A program made the position numbers and the translations under genes. The notes below the pieces were generated by a model. It saw only the letters and a list, made by a program, of their open reading frames with translations, was not told the DNA's origin and did no database searches. This document shows positions 9,811 to 19,383 of a stretch of 37,479 bases of DNA, in pieces. Origin of the DNA: Elusimicrobiota bacterium (GTDB lineage: Bacteria; Elusimicrobiota; Elusimicrobia; UBA1565; UBA9628); NCBI GenBank assembly GCA_016182905.1, contig JACPFR010000038.1, forward strand, positions 1-37,479, in the 5' to 3' direction. Position 1 is the stretch's first letter. Every line of letters begins with the position of its first letter.

Positions 9811-10890
9811 TTAGGCTTTGACGAGCTTGATCTCGAGCGGCTTGACGGTCGCGTTGCGGATGCTGACCTGAGCGGCGACTTTGCGGGCGGCTTCGCGGAG
9901 AGCCTTCGCGGGAGCCGAATCGGGGTGGGACAGGACGATGGGCGTGCCGTCCTCGCTCGCCTGGCCGACCTTGGGATCGAGGGGGATGGCGCCCAGGAGG
10001 TCGATGCCCCAGTTCTTCTTGAGGGCGGCCGAGCTGCCTTCGGCGAAGATCTTGCTCTCCTTGGAGCAGTGCGGGCAGATGAAGCCGGACATGTTCTCGA
10101 TCGCGCCGAGGATGGGCACGTTGAGCTTCTTGAACATCGCCACGGCCTTGCGCACGTCGGAGAGGGCGATCGACTGCGGCGTCGTCACGATGACGGAGCC
10201 CGCGATCGGCACGGTCTGGCACAGGGTGAGCTGGACGTCGCCGGTGCCCGGCGGGAGGTCGAGGACGAGGTAGTCGAGCTCGCCCCACTTCACGTCCTTG
10301 AGGAACTGGGTGATGGCGCCGTGCAGCATCGGGCCGCGCCAGATGACCGGGGCGTCGGGGTCCATGAGGAAGCCCATGGACATGACCTTGACGCCGTGGT
10401 TCACGGCGGGCTCGATCTTGTTGTCGCCGTCGGCCATCGGCTTGTAGCCGGAGACGCCCATCATCTGCGGCTGGTTCGGGCCGTAGATGTCCGCGTCTAG
10501 AAGGCCGACCCGTGAGCCCTCCATAGACAACGCAACTGCGACGTTCGAGGCCACGGTGGACTTGCCCACGCCGCCCTTGCCGGCGGCGACGGCGATCAGG
10601 TTCTTGATGCCGGGCGGCAGGATGTTCTCGAGGCGCATGTCCTTCCTCACGGACGCGGTCATGTTGATCTTGACCGACTTGACGCCCGCGACCCTCTTGA
10701 CCGCCTCCTCCGCCTCGAGCTGCATCATGCCCTTGAGCGGACAGGCGGGGGTGGTGAGCACGTAGTCGAAGCTCACCACCCCCCCTTCCACGACGAGGTT
10801 CTGCACCATGCCGAGCGTCACGATGTCCTTGTGGAGCTCCGGCTCGATGCACGTCGACAACGCCTTCAAAACCTCGTCTTTCATGGACAT
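9811..10890 (-). CDS. mrp: Mrp/NBP35 family Fe-S cluster carrier ATPase with DUF59 domain
   Basis: The N-terminal DUF59/MIP18-like domain occupies about residues 1-85 (TPACPLKGMM). The P-loop ATPase follows, with Walker A GKGGVGKST at 104-112, LLDADIYGPN, DLPPGTGD and NMSGFICPHC with the CxxC that bridges a [4Fe-4S] cluster between two subunits. The family delivers Fe-S clusters to target proteins. ATG 10890 is chosen, with GAGGAG just upstream. ATG 10884 is an alternative. It follows glutamine synthetase by 8 nt, so the two are probably one transcript. A-type carriers are encoded about 8.5 kb further on. Confidence 0.95.
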   Translation of the reverse strand: MSMKDEVLKALSTCIEPELHKDIVTLGMVQNLVVEGGVVSFDYVLTTPACPLKGMMQLEAEEAVKRVAGVKSVKINMTASVRKDMRLENILPPGIKNLIAVAAGKGGVGKSTVASNVAVALSMEGSRVGLLDADIYGPNQPQMMGVSGYKPMADGDNKIEPAVNHGVKVMSMGFLMDPDAPVIWRGPMLHGAITQFLKDVKWGELDYLVLDLPPGTGDVQLTLCQTVPIAGSVIVTTPQSIALSDVRKAVAMFKKLNVPILGAIENMSGFICPHCSKESKIFAEGSSAALKKNWGIDLLGAIPLDPKVGQASEDGTPIVLSHPDSAPAKALREAARKVAAQVSIRNATVKPLEIKLVKA

Positions 10891-10898
10891 AAAGCTCC

Positions 10899-13076
10899 TC
10901 ACATCAGGAACAGCATCTCGCGGTACTTCGGAAGCGGCCACGTGGCGGCCGGCATCAGAAGCTCGAGCCCGTCGACCTCGACGCGGATCTTGTCGAAGTA
11001 GGGCTTGACCTTCTCGCAGTACGCGAGGGCCTTCTTCTCGACGTCGGCCTCCGCGTCGGCCTTGGCCAGCGCGGCCTGGAGATCGTCGACGCCGGTCAGC
11101 GCCCGCTCCACCTTCTCCGAGATCGAGCGCAGCAAAGACGCCTGGGCCGGCGCGTTGATGCCGTTCGACGAGAGCGAGGCCAAGGTCTTCGACAGCTCGT
11201 TCTGGTACTCGACGACGGCCGGGACGAACAGGGTCCCCGTCATCTCGAGGATCAGCTTGGCCTCGATGTCGATGTCCTTGGCGTACTTCTCGAGGAGGAT
11301 GTGGTAGCGGGAGTGCGTCTCCTCCTCGGTGAGCACGCCGAGCTTGGCGAACAGGGCGACGGACTTCTTCAGCGCGAAGCCCTTGAGGGCCGCGGGCGTG
11401 GTCTTCTGGTTCGGCAAGCCGCGCTTCTCGGCTTCCTTGACCCACTCTTCCGAGTAGTTGTTGCCCTCGAAGCAGACCGCCTTCGATTCCGCGTAGTACT
11501 GGCGCAGGACGCTCGTCACGGCTTCCTTGAGGGTCTTGCCCTTCTTGAGCGCCGCGTCGATGTCCTTCTTCGTCGCGATGAGCTGGCCCGCGACGATGGT
11601 GTTGAGGGTCGACATCGGGATGGCGTTGTTCGCGGACGCGCCGACGGCGCGGAACTCGAACTTGTTGCCGGTGAAGGCGAAGGGCGAGGTCCGGTTGCGG
11701 TCGGTGTTGTCCTTGATGACCGCCGGGATGTGGTCGATGCCCAGCGAGATCCACTGCGGGTCGGTCCCCTTCGAGGTCACGCCCTTCTCGAGGTCGTTGA
11801 GGACGCTCGTGAGCTGGGCGCCGAGGAAGATCGACATGATCGCCGGCGGGGCCTCGTTCGCGCCGAGGCGGTGGTCGTTGCCGGAGGAGGCGATCGCCGC
11901 GCGCAGCAGCAGTCCGTGCGTGTGGACGGCCTTGATGATCGAGACCAGGAAGGTCAGGAACTGCAGGTTCTCGTGCGGCGTCGCGCCCGGCGAGAGCAGG
12001 TTTTTACCGGTATCGGTCCCAAGAGACCAATTATTGTGCTTACCCGACCCGTTGACGCCCGCGAAGGGCTTCTCGTAGGTCAGCGCGGCGAGACCGTGGC
12101 GCTCCGCGACCCGCTTCATGATGTCCATGACGAGCTGGTTGTGGTCGACGGCGACGTTGGCTTCCTCGAAGACGGGGGCGCACTCGAACTGATGCGGGGC
12201 GACCTCGTTATGGCGCGTCTTCAGCGGGATGCCGAGCTTGAAGCACTCGCTCTCGAAGTCCGTCATGAAGGAGAGTACCCGGTCCTTGATGGCGCCGAAG
12301 TAATGATCCTCGAGCTGCTGGCCCTTCGGGGAGGAGGCCCCGAACAAGGTGCGGCCGGCGAGAAGGAGGTCGGGGCGCGCGTCGTAGTACTCCTTGTCGA
12401 TCAGGAAGTACTCCTGCTCGGCGCCGAGCGTCGCGACGACCTTCTTCGCGTCGCTCGAGAACAGAGACAGGACGCCGAGCGCCGCGTTGTTGAGCGCGGT
12501 GATCGAGCGCAGCAGCGGGGTCTTCGTGTCCAAAGCGTGCCCGGTGTACGAGACGAAGCAGGTCGGGATGCACAAGGTCGAGCCGGTCTCTCCCTCGAGG
12601 ATGAACGCGGGCGAGGTCGGATCCCACGCCGTGTAGCCGCGCGCCTCGAACGTCACGCGCAGGCCGCCCGACGGGAACGAGGACGCGTCCGGCTCCGCCT
12701 GGGTGAGCATCGCGCCGGTGAAGGTCTCGAGGACCTTGCCGTGGCCGGTCGGGTCGATGAACGCGTCGTGCTTCTCGGCGGTGGCGCCGGTCAGCGGCTG
12801 GAACCAGTGGCAATAGTGGGTGGCGCCCTTCTGGATCGCCCACGTCTTCATGGCCGAGGCCACGGCGTTGGCGGAGTCGAGGTCGAGGCGTTCGCCCTTC
12901 GCGGCGGCTTCCTGGACCTTGCGGAAGGTCTCCTTGGGCAGGAGAAGCTTCATCGTCTCGAGTCCGAACACGTTGCAGCCGTAGTAGTCGGAGACCTTGG
13001 GGCGGGCGGGAGCGGCGGAGCGGGACTTGGACTTGGCGGTCATCGGATTCACGGCTCCATGCTGTCTGGGGGTCAT
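10899..13076 (-). CDS. glnN: Glutamine synthetase, type III
   Basis: This ATP-dependent enzyme makes glutamine from glutamate and ammonia. The 725-residue length and motifs ([10 protein letters not shown] near the start, [65 protein letters not shown]) identify the large GSIII family found in Bacteroidetes, cyanobacteria and some other phyla rather than GSI. The start at 13076 has GGAGGG a few bases upstream. A second ATG at 13043 is possible. It is head to head with the large membrane protein gene. No GlnB/GlnK or AmtB is in the window. Confidence 0.97.
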   Translation of the reverse strand: MTPRQHGAVNPMTAKSKSRSAAPARPKVSDYYGCNVFGLETMKLLLPKETFRKVQEAAAKGERLDLDSANAVASAMKTWAIQKGATHYCHWFQPLTGATAEKHDAFIDPTGHGKVLETFTGAMLTQAEPDASSFPSGGLRVTFEARGYTAWDPTSPAFILEGETGSTLCIPTCFVSYTGHALDTKTPLLRSITALNNAALGVLSLFSSDAKKVVATLGAEQEYFLIDKEYYDARPDLLLAGRTLFGASSPKGQQLEDHYFGAIKDRVLSFMTDFESECFKLGIPLKTRHNEVAPHQFECAPVFEEANVAVDHNQLVMDIMKRVAERHGLAALTYEKPFAGVNGSGKHNNWSLGTDTGKNLLSPGATPHENLQFLTFLVSIIKAVHTHGLLLRAAIASSGNDHRLGANEAPPAIMSIFLGAQLTSVLNDLEKGVTSKGTDPQWISLGIDHIPAVIKDNTDRNRTSPFAFTGNKFEFRAVGASANNAIPMSTLNTIVAGQLIATKKDIDAALKKGKTLKEAVTSVLRQYYAESKAVCFEGNNYSEEWVKEAEKRGLPNQKTTPAALKGFALKKSVALFAKLGVLTEEETHSRYHILLEKYAKDIDIEAKLILEMTGTLFVPAVVEYQNELSKTLASLSSNGINAPAQASLLRSISEKVERALTGVDDLQAALAKADAEADVEKKALAYCEKVKPYFDKIRVEVDGLELLMPAATWPLPKYREMLFLM

Positions 13077-13287
13077 CTTCCCTCCATTCGATTTTTGTTC
13101 ATGACGGATTATCCCGGGGCGACTTATATCGCCGCCTTCGGGCCTCCTCCGTCGAGAAATATCTTACGAATCTTCTCCCGGCCAAGTCCAGGGTGCCAGG
13201 GTCCTAGGCGGGTCCCAGAAATGTATGGGACATATACTCTCGGCGTCTTAGGCCTCCGGACCCGTACGGATAACAAAGCTTACGCGC

Positions 13288-13293
13288 TAGAAT
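13288..13293 (+). promoter_or_regulatory. -10 box (TAGAAT) directly before ATG 13300
   Basis: TAGAAT is followed by 6 nt and then the start codon, so transcription would start at or within a base or two of the ATG. There is no Shine-Dalgarno sequence. A GTCCC/GGGAC hairpin lies upstream at about 13214-13233. Confidence 0.55.
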
Positions 13294-13299
13294 CGGGCC

Positions 13300-16200
13300 A
13301 TGGCCAACTTCAATCGCTCATTTATCTGCCGTTTTGTCTCTTCGTTTCTCTCTCTTGTTTTGATCCAAACCGCTCCCGGCCTGAGCGTTTATGAAGCTAT
13401 CGCTCAAGTGAGAACGGCGGCCGGCACGGCCGCCGGAACCTCGAGCGGCGTGGCCCCCGTGAGAGTGGAGATGTCGTTGCCGTCCGCAAGCGCCGTCATG
13501 ACTCCGAACGCCGTTCTGGGCCTGAACGCGTCCCTGTCCGCTCCGAACGCCGTTCCGAATTTGGTTACCCCTTCCGTTGCCGTTAAGATAAATCAAGCCG
13601 CGCAAACCCCGGCCATTCCGGTCACTCCCCTTTCCTTCAAGCCCTCTACCCTTCCTGCAGCGGCGAAATCCGTTGCCGTCATCGCCGCCGAGCCCGTCGC
13701 GCTCCGCACGCCGGCCATGGCGCGGGAGTCCGCCTCCGCGCTCGTCGAGACCGGCGTTTTCTTGTCGAGGATCGCCGCCGAGAAGACCGCGCCCGCGTCG
13801 GAAGGTACGGCCACGGAATCCTCGGCCCTCTTGACCGCCTTGTCGCGTCTTTTCGACGGCTCCGTCTCTTATAAAGGAACCCTCGCCGTCCCCGCCGCCG
13901 CGTCCATCGGCGATCTTTCTCCGTCCGCGCTCGCCCCGTCGGCCCTCTCCGCCGCGTCCAAATCCGATGCCCAGCCGCCCGTTCCCTCTAATAACGAGAC
14001 CCCCTCCGCCCCCAGCCGCTCCCGCGTGAGCATCGGCCTCGGCCTCGCCGCCCTCGGCGGCGCCGCCGCCTGGTACACCTCCGCCTGGGCCGTCGCCGTT
14101 CTGGGCTCTTTCCTCGCCCCCTTCATCGCCGTCCCCGCCCTCGCCCTGACCGCCGCCTGGATCACGCTCGGGACCCTCGCCGGCTTCGCCGCCTTCTCCG
14201 TCGAGACCTGGAAGGGCTTCCCCGCGGACCTCAAGAACAGCTCCCTCTCCGCCGGCGCGATGACCTTCCGCTTCTGGGCCCGCTTCGGCCTGATCTTCGA
14301 CTCCGTCCTGCGCGGCGGCTCGACCGACGAGGCCATGAAGAGGGACCTCCCGGCGAACATCCTGAAGTACCCCGTCATCGCCTGGCTGTTCGTCCTCGCC
14401 GGCTACGTGATGTCGCCCGTCGCCTTCGTCCTCGGCGCCGCCTACCGGCTGATCGGCACGCCCTTCCTCGCGGCGTTCCGCGGGGCTCGCGAAGTCATCG
14501 TCGGCTTCCTCCCGTGGATGGCGCGCGTGTTCCGCTTCCTCGGCCGGCTCGTCGTGCGCATCTTCCCTTTCGCCGGTGGCCTCATCGTCGGCGGCCTCAA
14601 GACCGCCTTCTTCGGAGCGGCGGCGGGCGCCGCCGTCCTCGCCGGCCCGATCGGCCGCGACGCGTTCACCAGCGACTACAAGGCCGTCTCCGTCCCCGGC
14701 TGGATCGGCTACCGGCTGACGCAGCTGGCCGCGCTCGCCGCGATCCTCGTCACCGGCGCCGTCGGCGCCGTGATCGGCCTCGTCTCGAGCCCCGTGCACG
14801 TCGTGATGGGCGCCCTCGAGCTGGCCTTCAAGTGGTCCGGCCTCAGCGACAAGGGCGAGACGTTCTTCAAGCTCTGGATGAAGGCGGTCAAGAACGACGG
14901 CGGCCTCACGGCGCTGCTCGACCGCGGCTTCCCGCTCGCCGCGGAAAACCTGTCGCTCTCCGCCCGCGTGACCCGCGTGCTCAACGGGACCGCGATCTCC
15001 CTGTACACGGCGCTGTTCCTGCCTTTCGTGTCGATCGCGACCATCGTCCGCGCGTCGCGCGCTGCCTACCGCGGCGAGGACCTGCGCAGCCCGGACGGCA
15101 CCGACCGCAAGGACGAGAAGGGCTCCGAGACGCCGGTCGCGCCGCGCGCCGGAGTGGTCCTGCCCGCCGTGCTCGGCACGCTCGGCGCCGCCGCCGGCGT
15201 CGCCGCCGCCCTCTATTTCCTCGTGGCACCCCTGGCCCTGCTCGACCTCGGCATTCTCGCGGCCGCCGCCGTCATCGGCGGCGGCGCGGGCCTGGCGCTG
15301 AGCCAGCCGCAGGCGTGGTCGGGCTCGGTCTCCGGCGCGATCGCCGAGGGCTCCTTGGCCGCCAAGCAGGCCTTCGGGGGCTGGCGCGACGCCGGCGCCC
15401 GCACGGCCGCCGCCCTTCGCGGCGACGCCGTCCCGCGCGCGTCGGAATCCGTCGCGGCGCTCGCGGTCCCGACCGTGGTCGGCGCGATCGCCGCGGTCCC
15501 GTCCGCCGTCGTCGGCGCCGCGCAGGCCGCCGCCTCCAAGGCCGTCGCCGCCGCGTGGGCCGGCTTCATGGCCGTGATCACCCAGTTCCTCCCCGCCCTC
15601 AAGCGCTTCCTCAACTGGGCCGTCGAGGTCCTCAAGGACATCGTCCCGTTCGTCTTCGGCTTCGTGTTCGGCACGGTCTTCGGCGTGTTCAAGTCGGGCT
15701 GGTTCGTCGCCTCGAACCTGTTCCGCCCCGTACAGGAAATCTTCGAGCGCGAGGACAAGAACGGCACCGAGCGCCCGTCCGAGGCGCAGATCGGCGCCGG
15801 CGTGTTGATGGGCCTGACTCTCGTCGTGCCCGCGCTGGCCGCGTTCGCCGGCTCCTTCGCCGTCGGCATGATCGCCGGCATCCCCGTCGCCCTCACCCAC
15901 GGCCTCGCCCTCGGCGTGCGCTGGGCCGGCACCGGCGAGAAGTCCGAGGCCTATTTCAAGAACTGGGAGCGCCGCTCGCTCCCGAACGCGCTGAAGCGGG
16001 CCGCCGGCGTGGTCAAGATCACGCTCTCCGGAGAAGGCGCGGAGATGCCGATCTGGCGCCTGTACGTCCGTTCCGCGAGCTTCCTGCTCGCCGCGATCCC
16101 TTCCACGATCGCGCTCGTCGTCTCCGGCGGCGTCGCCTACGTCCGCAGCCTCGCCGACGCGAAGCGGGCCGAGTCCAAACCCGAAGCCGCGCCCGCGTCG

Positions 16201-17538
16201 TCCGAGGAGTCGGCCGCGACTCCTTCCGATAAAGCCGAGCAGAAGCCCGTCGGCAAGCCTCCGGTGTGGCTCGCCGCCCTGACCGGCGCGCTCGGCCTCG
16301 CCGCCGGCATCTACGCCGCGATCGCGTTCGGCGCGCCTCTGCTCGCCGCTCTCGCGGGCTGGAAGCTGTGGCTCGCCGCGGCGGCCGTCTACGCCGCGGT
16401 CCCCGTCCTCGGCCTGTCCGCCGGCTTGGCCGTGTCCCAACCCGTGCTGTGGACGCGCCTGGTCCCGAGCGTCGTCGACCACGCGAAAGCCGGCTTCGGC
16501 CGCTCGCTCGGCTACTGGACCGCGGCCGGCAAGGCCGTCGGCCTGGCTCCGCTCTACGCGATCCCCGGCGCCGTCCTCGGCGCCGTCTGGGGCGTCGCGG
16601 GCGCCGTCTTCGGCGTCGCCGCCGCGGGCGCCGTCGCCGCCTACGAGGGCGCGCGTCAGGTCGTCTACGAGATCCTGCCCTTCCTGCGCACCGCCTTCGA
16701 GACCTTGATGAAGGTGATCCGCCGCGTCGTGCCCTTCGCGTTCGGCCTGCTCGCCGGCCTCGTGTCGGGCGTCGTCGGCTCGGCCGCCTTCGGCGCGCTG
16801 CTGCTCGGCCGCCCGTACTTCAAGCACGTCGTCGCCGACGACTTCAAGCACGCGGGGGCCCTGGGCTTCCTCGGCAACCTGCTGCTCAAGGCCGTCGCCC
16901 TCGTCCTCGGCGTCGCGTTCGGCCTGGTCGGGGTCGTCGCCGGCGTGCTCGCCGCGCTGCCTTACGCGCTGACGGCGTCGGTCTCCTTGGCGTTCCGCTT
17001 CGCCGAGATCGGCGGGCCGGTCCAGAAGTTCTTCGACCACTGGACCTACGGCGCCCTGCGCGCCGAGATGCAGCGCCTCAACCAGCTGACCGACCGCTTC
17101 CAGTTCCCCGAGGGCTCGGCCGCCGTCTCCGACGGCTGGATCCGCATGGCCAACATCCTCCCCGCCACCATCGCCGCGGCGTTCGCGGCGACGATCGCGG
17201 GCTGGGTCGGCTGGTTCCGCAGCCTCGTCGCGGCCTATCGCTCCGCGAAGAGCGGCGGCCCGATCCCCGAGCCGGTCGTCGACCAGGACGCCCAGCGCCG
17301 CTGGGACCGCGCCTGGCGCTCCTCGAAGAAGACCGCCCTGTCGTTCTTCGCGTGGGGCGTCGCCGGCGCGGTGATCGGCCTCGGCATCATGCTCGCCACC
17401 TCGTGGACGCCCCTCGGCCTCGCCGGGTGGCTCCTCGTCGGCGCGCTGGCCGGAGCCGGCGTGCTCGGCGCGCTGACCTTGGCCGCGGCGATCGCCGCCG
17501 TCGCGCTGCTCTACTGGATCGGCGGCCAGCTGCGCTGA
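13300..17538 (+). CDS. Giant secreted/membrane protein with three ~361-residue repeats
   Basis: The 1,412-residue protein has an N-terminal signal peptide (cleavage probably after YEAIAQ, about residue 36), a low-complexity Ala/Pro/Ser/Val stretch to about residue 240 with the motif LFDGS, then a long Ala/Gly-rich region full of hydrophobic segments. Three repeats can be recognised from FLPWMARVFRFL (403), FLPALKRFLNW (763) and ILPFLRTAFETL (1125). Each is followed by a PF-FG hydrophobic segment, two or three more membrane-like segments and an F-K-x-W-like motif (FFKLW, YFKNW, FFDHW). The C-terminus has a further hydrophobic pair. I do not recognise a family. Glycine-rich hydrophobic segments and a cleavable leader suggest an envelope protein. 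Start at ATG 13300 from the -10 position. Confidence 0.85.
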   Translation: MANFNRSFICRFVSSFLSLVLIQTAPGLSVYEAIAQVRTAAGTAAGTSSGVAPVRVEMSLPSASAVMTPNAVLGLNASLSAPNAVPNLVTPSVAVKINQAAQTPAIPVTPLSFKPSTLPAAAKSVAVIAAEPVALRTPAMARESASALVETGVFLSRIAAEKTAPASEGTATESSALLTALSRLFDGSVSYKGTLAVPAAASIGDLSPSALAPSALSAASKSDAQPPVPSNNETPSAPSRSRVSIGLGLAALGGAAAWYTSAWAVAVLGSFLAPFIAVPALALTAAWITLGTLAGFAAFSVETWKGFPADLKNSSLSAGAMTFRFWARFGLIFDSVLRGGSTDEAMKRDLPANILKYPVIAWLFVLAGYVMSPVAFVLGAAYRLIGTPFLAAFRGAREVIVGFLPWMARVFRFLGRLVVRIFPFAGGLIVGGLKTAFFGAAAGAAVLAGPIGRDAFTSDYKAVSVPGWIGYRLTQLAALAAILVTGAVGAVIGLVSSPVHVVMGALELAFKWSGLSDKGETFFKLWMKAVKNDGGLTALLDRGFPLAAENLSLSARVTRVLNGTAISLYTALFLPFVSIATIVRASRAAYRGEDLRSPDGTDRKDEKGSETPVAPRAGVVLPAVLGTLGAAAGVAAALYFLVAPLALLDLGILAAAAVIGGGAGLALSQPQAWSGSVSGAIAEGSLAAKQAFGGWRDAGARTAAALRGDAVPRASESVAALAVPTVVGAIAAVPSAVVGAAQAAASKAVAAAWAGFMAVITQFLPALKRFLNWAVEVLKDIVPFVFGFVFGTVFGVFKSGWFVASNLFRPVQEIFEREDKNGTERPSEAQIGAGVLMGLTLVVPALAAFAGSFAVGMIAGIPVALTHGLALGVRWAGTGEKSEAYFKNWERRSLPNALKRAAGVVKITLSGEGAEMPIWRLYVRSASFLLAAIPSTIALVVSGGVAYVRSLADAKRAESKPEAAPASSEESAATPSDKAEQKPVGKPPVWLAALTGALGLAAGIYAAIAFGAPLLAALAGWKLWLAAAAVYAAVPVLGLSAGLAVSQPVLWTRLVPSVVDHAKAGFGRSLGYWTAAGKAVGLAPLYAIPGAVLGAVWGVAGAVFGVAAAGAVAAYEGARQVVYEILPFLRTAFETLMKVIRRVVPFAFGLLAGLVSGVVGSAAFGALLLGRPYFKHVVADDFKHAGALGFLGNLLLKAVALVLGVAFGLVGVVAGVLAALPYALTASVSLAFRFAEIGGPVQKFFDHWTYGALRAEMQRLNQLTDRFQFPEGSAAVSDGWIRMANILPATIAAAFAATIAGWVGWFRSLVAAYRSAKSGGPIPEPVVDQDAQRRWDRAWRSSKKTALSFFAWGVAGAVIGLGIMLATSWTPLGLAGWLLVGALAGAGVLGALTLAAAIAAVALLYWIGGQLR

Positions 17539-17542
17539 CGCG

Positions 17543-18037
17543 GTGTTCGTCTTCGGCCACGCCGGCCTGACGGTCGCGGCCGTCCGCGCCGTCGACCGGG
17601 ACGTCGATCTGCGCTGGGCGGTCCTGCTGGCGTGGGCCCCTGACCTCATCGACAAGCCGGTGCGGCACCTTTTTCCGGCCCTCGTCTCGCACAACACGCG
17701 CGGCTTCGGCCACACGACGGCGTTCTCGCTGCTCGTGCTGGCGGCGCTGCTCCTCTGGAAGCGGCGGCCGAGGTCGGCCGTCGTGCTGTGGGGCTGCTAT
17801 GCCGGCCATTTCCTGCTCGACAGCATGTGGCTCCACCCCAGCCCCGCCGTCCTGCTGTGGCCCCTGCTCGGCGGCTTTCCGCCGCCCGTGCGCGGGCCTG
17901 TCATAAGCTGGCTCACCCTGTGGAACGTCGCCGGCGAGATCGCCGGCCTGGCCGTCCTCCACCGCCTGGCGAAGCGCTACGGCCTGCTCGAGCGGACGCG
18001 CCTGCTCGCCTACCTGAGGTCAGGGCGCTTGGCGTGA
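17543..18037 (+). CDS. Small membrane protein, YdjM/DUF457-like (putative metal-dependent hydrolase)
   Basis: The 164-residue protein has about four membrane segments and scattered polar motifs: GHAGLT near the N-terminus, APDLIDKP at about 31-38, GFGHT at about 54-58 and GHFLLDS at about 88-94. His and Asp in these positions are typical of the YdjM/DUF457 group of inner-membrane metal-dependent hydrolase-like proteins. The GTG start at 17543 is 4 nt after the previous stop, suggesting coupling. Function is unknown. Confidence 0.7.
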   Translation: MFVFGHAGLTVAAVRAVDRDVDLRWAVLLAWAPDLIDKPVRHLFPALVSHNTRGFGHTTAFSLLVLAALLLWKRRPRSAVVLWGCYAGHFLLDSMWLHPSPAVLLWPLLGGFPPPVRGPVISWLTLWNVAGEIAGLAVLHRLAKRYGLLERTRLLAYLRSGRLA

Positions 18038-18559
18038 CCTCGACCGGGCCGTCAGGCTCGTGTAGATCCAGGCCGTCAGCAGACCGAAGGCGAGATGCGC
18101 GATGAGCGCCCCCGGGCCGCGCGCCGAGACGAACCACGGGAAGATCCCCGAGATCAGGTGATAGTTCACGAAGTAGAGCGCCGTGCCGAACACCGCTCCC
18201 ACTTCGAGAGCGCGCGGCATCTCCAGCCCGTGGATCATCGCCGCCAGCAAGCGCGCGTAGAGCAGCGACAGCGGGATGTGCACCGCGGCCGCGGCGAAGA
18301 ACACGAGCGCGGTGAACGGCGTGCCGTCCGACAGGACGAACTCGCCGAGCGCGATCGAGGCGAGGCGGCGCACCGCCTCGGTGGCTCCTCCGGAGCCGAA
18401 GACCAGCCCGATGAAGGTCTGGATCAGGATGAAGGCCGCGCCGGCTCCAAGGCCGGCCCAGCCGGAGGCGCCCCAGTCCAAGCCGGGCGGCTCGGCGACG
18501 GGCGGACGCGGGCGCGGAACGCGCTGGTACGGTCTCTGCAAGGTGCGGGGATGATGCAT
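18020..18559 (-). CDS. Membrane protein of unknown function, four TM segments
   Basis: The 179-residue protein has a proline- and arginine-rich N-terminus of about 30 residues, then hydrophobic segments at about 36-54, 80-105, 118-140 and 150-167. I do not recognise the family. The gene overlaps the 3' end of the preceding plus-strand gene by 18 nt in convergent orientation. Confidence 0.6.
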   Translation of the reverse strand: MHHPRTLQRPYQRVPRPRPPVAEPPGLDWGASGWAGLGAGAAFILIQTFIGLVFGSGGATEAVRRLASIALGEFVLSDGTPFTALVFFAAAAVHIPLSLLYARLLAAMIHGLEMPRALEVGAVFGTALYFVNYHLISGIFPWFVSARGPGALIAHLAFGLLTAWIYTSLTARSRSRQAP

Positions 18560-18658
18560 GGAGGCTCCGTGCGTCGCTAAGGCCAGTGTAGCCCGCGGCG
18601 ACGCGCGTCCGCCATCAAATCCCCGTCAAGTTTACGCCCGGACGGGACTTCGCCGGGG

Positions 18659-19297
18659 CTACTTCCCGAGCTTGTCGGTCTCGGCCAGGTCCCCGAGGCC
18701 CTGCACGCCCCCGTCGATCGCGAAGTGGTTCGCGTATTCGAGCCCGACCGTGCTCGGCACCGCGTCGGCGGGCGCCTGTCCGAAGGCGACGGTCACCGTC
18801 TTGCCCGGCTCCACGAGGACGGTCTTGCCCTGGGCCGTCACCGCCACGACATGGCCGAAGCCCGCGTAGGCGGCGCTCTGGTCCGCCTTGTCGGACTTGC
18901 CCCAGAACAAGGTCCCGCGCACCGCCGCGACCGCCGCGGGCGTGCGCACCTTGAAAGACTGCCCCGGCTCGAGGCCCTTCTTCAGGCCGATCAGGAACTC
19001 CCCGAACTTGACCGCCAAGGTCGTGCGCCGCGGCGAGCCTTGAAGGGTCAGCAGCGACTCCTCGCGCAGGAGAACGGCGCCGCGATCCCCCAAGATCAGA
19101 TGCGCGACGCCGCCCTTGCCGACGCGGACCGTGTCGCCGTACAGGAGCTGCTCTCCCCCCTTGGCCTTGACGAAGCGCTCCGCTCCGCCGGCCAGGATCG
19201 AGACCGGGCCGGAGACCAGAGCCAAAGACGCGTCCTGCGCGGCGGCGGGCAAGACGAGGACGGCGACCGCGACGACGAAAAAGGCGAATCCCTTCAT
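18659..19297 (-). CDS. Secreted FecR-domain protein
   Basis: A signal peptide (residues 1-20, ending LPAAAQ) precedes a FecR-like domain: LVSGPVSILAGG..FVKAKGGEQLLYGDTVRVGKGGVAHLILGDRGAVLLREES, then SFKVRTPAAVAAVRGTLFWG, the classical FecR signature. Outside iron-uptake operons such proteins are envelope proteins of unknown role. No anti-sigma part or linked sigma factor is seen. AAGGAG lies 7 nt before the ATG. It is divergent from the A-type Fe-S carrier genes, with which it shares an 86-bp control region. Confidence 0.85.
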   Translation of the reverse strand: MKGFAFFVVAVAVLVLPAAAQDASLALVSGPVSILAGGAERFVKAKGGEQLLYGDTVRVGKGGVAHLILGDRGAVLLREESLLTLQGSPRRTTLAVKFGEFLIGLKKGLEPGQSFKVRTPAAVAAVRGTLFWGKSDKADQSAAYAGFGHVVAVTAQGKTVLVEPGKTVTVAFGQAPADAVPSTVGLEYANHFAIDGGVQGLGDLAETDKLGK

Positions 19298-19308
19298 GAT
19301 GTCTCTCC

Positions 19309-19337
19309 TTGACTCGGACCCTTCTTAAGCTTATACT
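19309..19337 (+). promoter_or_regulatory. Promoter of the tandem A-type carrier genes
   Basis: TTGACT (19309-19314), a 17-nt spacer and TATACT (19332-19337) form a good sigma70-type promoter. The start is near 19344, giving a leader of about 40 nt with AGGAG at 19375-19379 before ATG 19384. Confidence 0.8.
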
Positions 19338-19340
19338 GTA

Positions 19341-19364
19341 TATACGACCATTTTAGTCGGGTTT
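19341..19364 (+). promoter_or_regulatory. Putative Fe-S responsive operator (IscR/Rrf2-like dyad)
   Basis: CGAC (19345-19348) and GTCG (19356-19359) form a dyad around an A/T core, within ATACGACC-ATTTTAGTCGGG. This resembles the E. coli IscR type-1 site (GACT...AGTC core with A/T centre). It overlaps the transcription start, so binding would repress. The call rests on resemblance and on the Fe-S genes downstream. No IscR gene is in the window. Confidence 0.4.
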
Positions 19365-19383
19365 CAATCACCTAGGAGAGACC

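Noticed and set aside
13318-17715. Minus-strand frame of 1,465 codons opposite the repeat protein
   Set aside because: Its composition (Gly/Arg/Glu/Asp-rich) mirrors the Ala/Gly/Val codons of the real gene; there is no start signal, and the plus-strand frame has a signal peptide and repeats.
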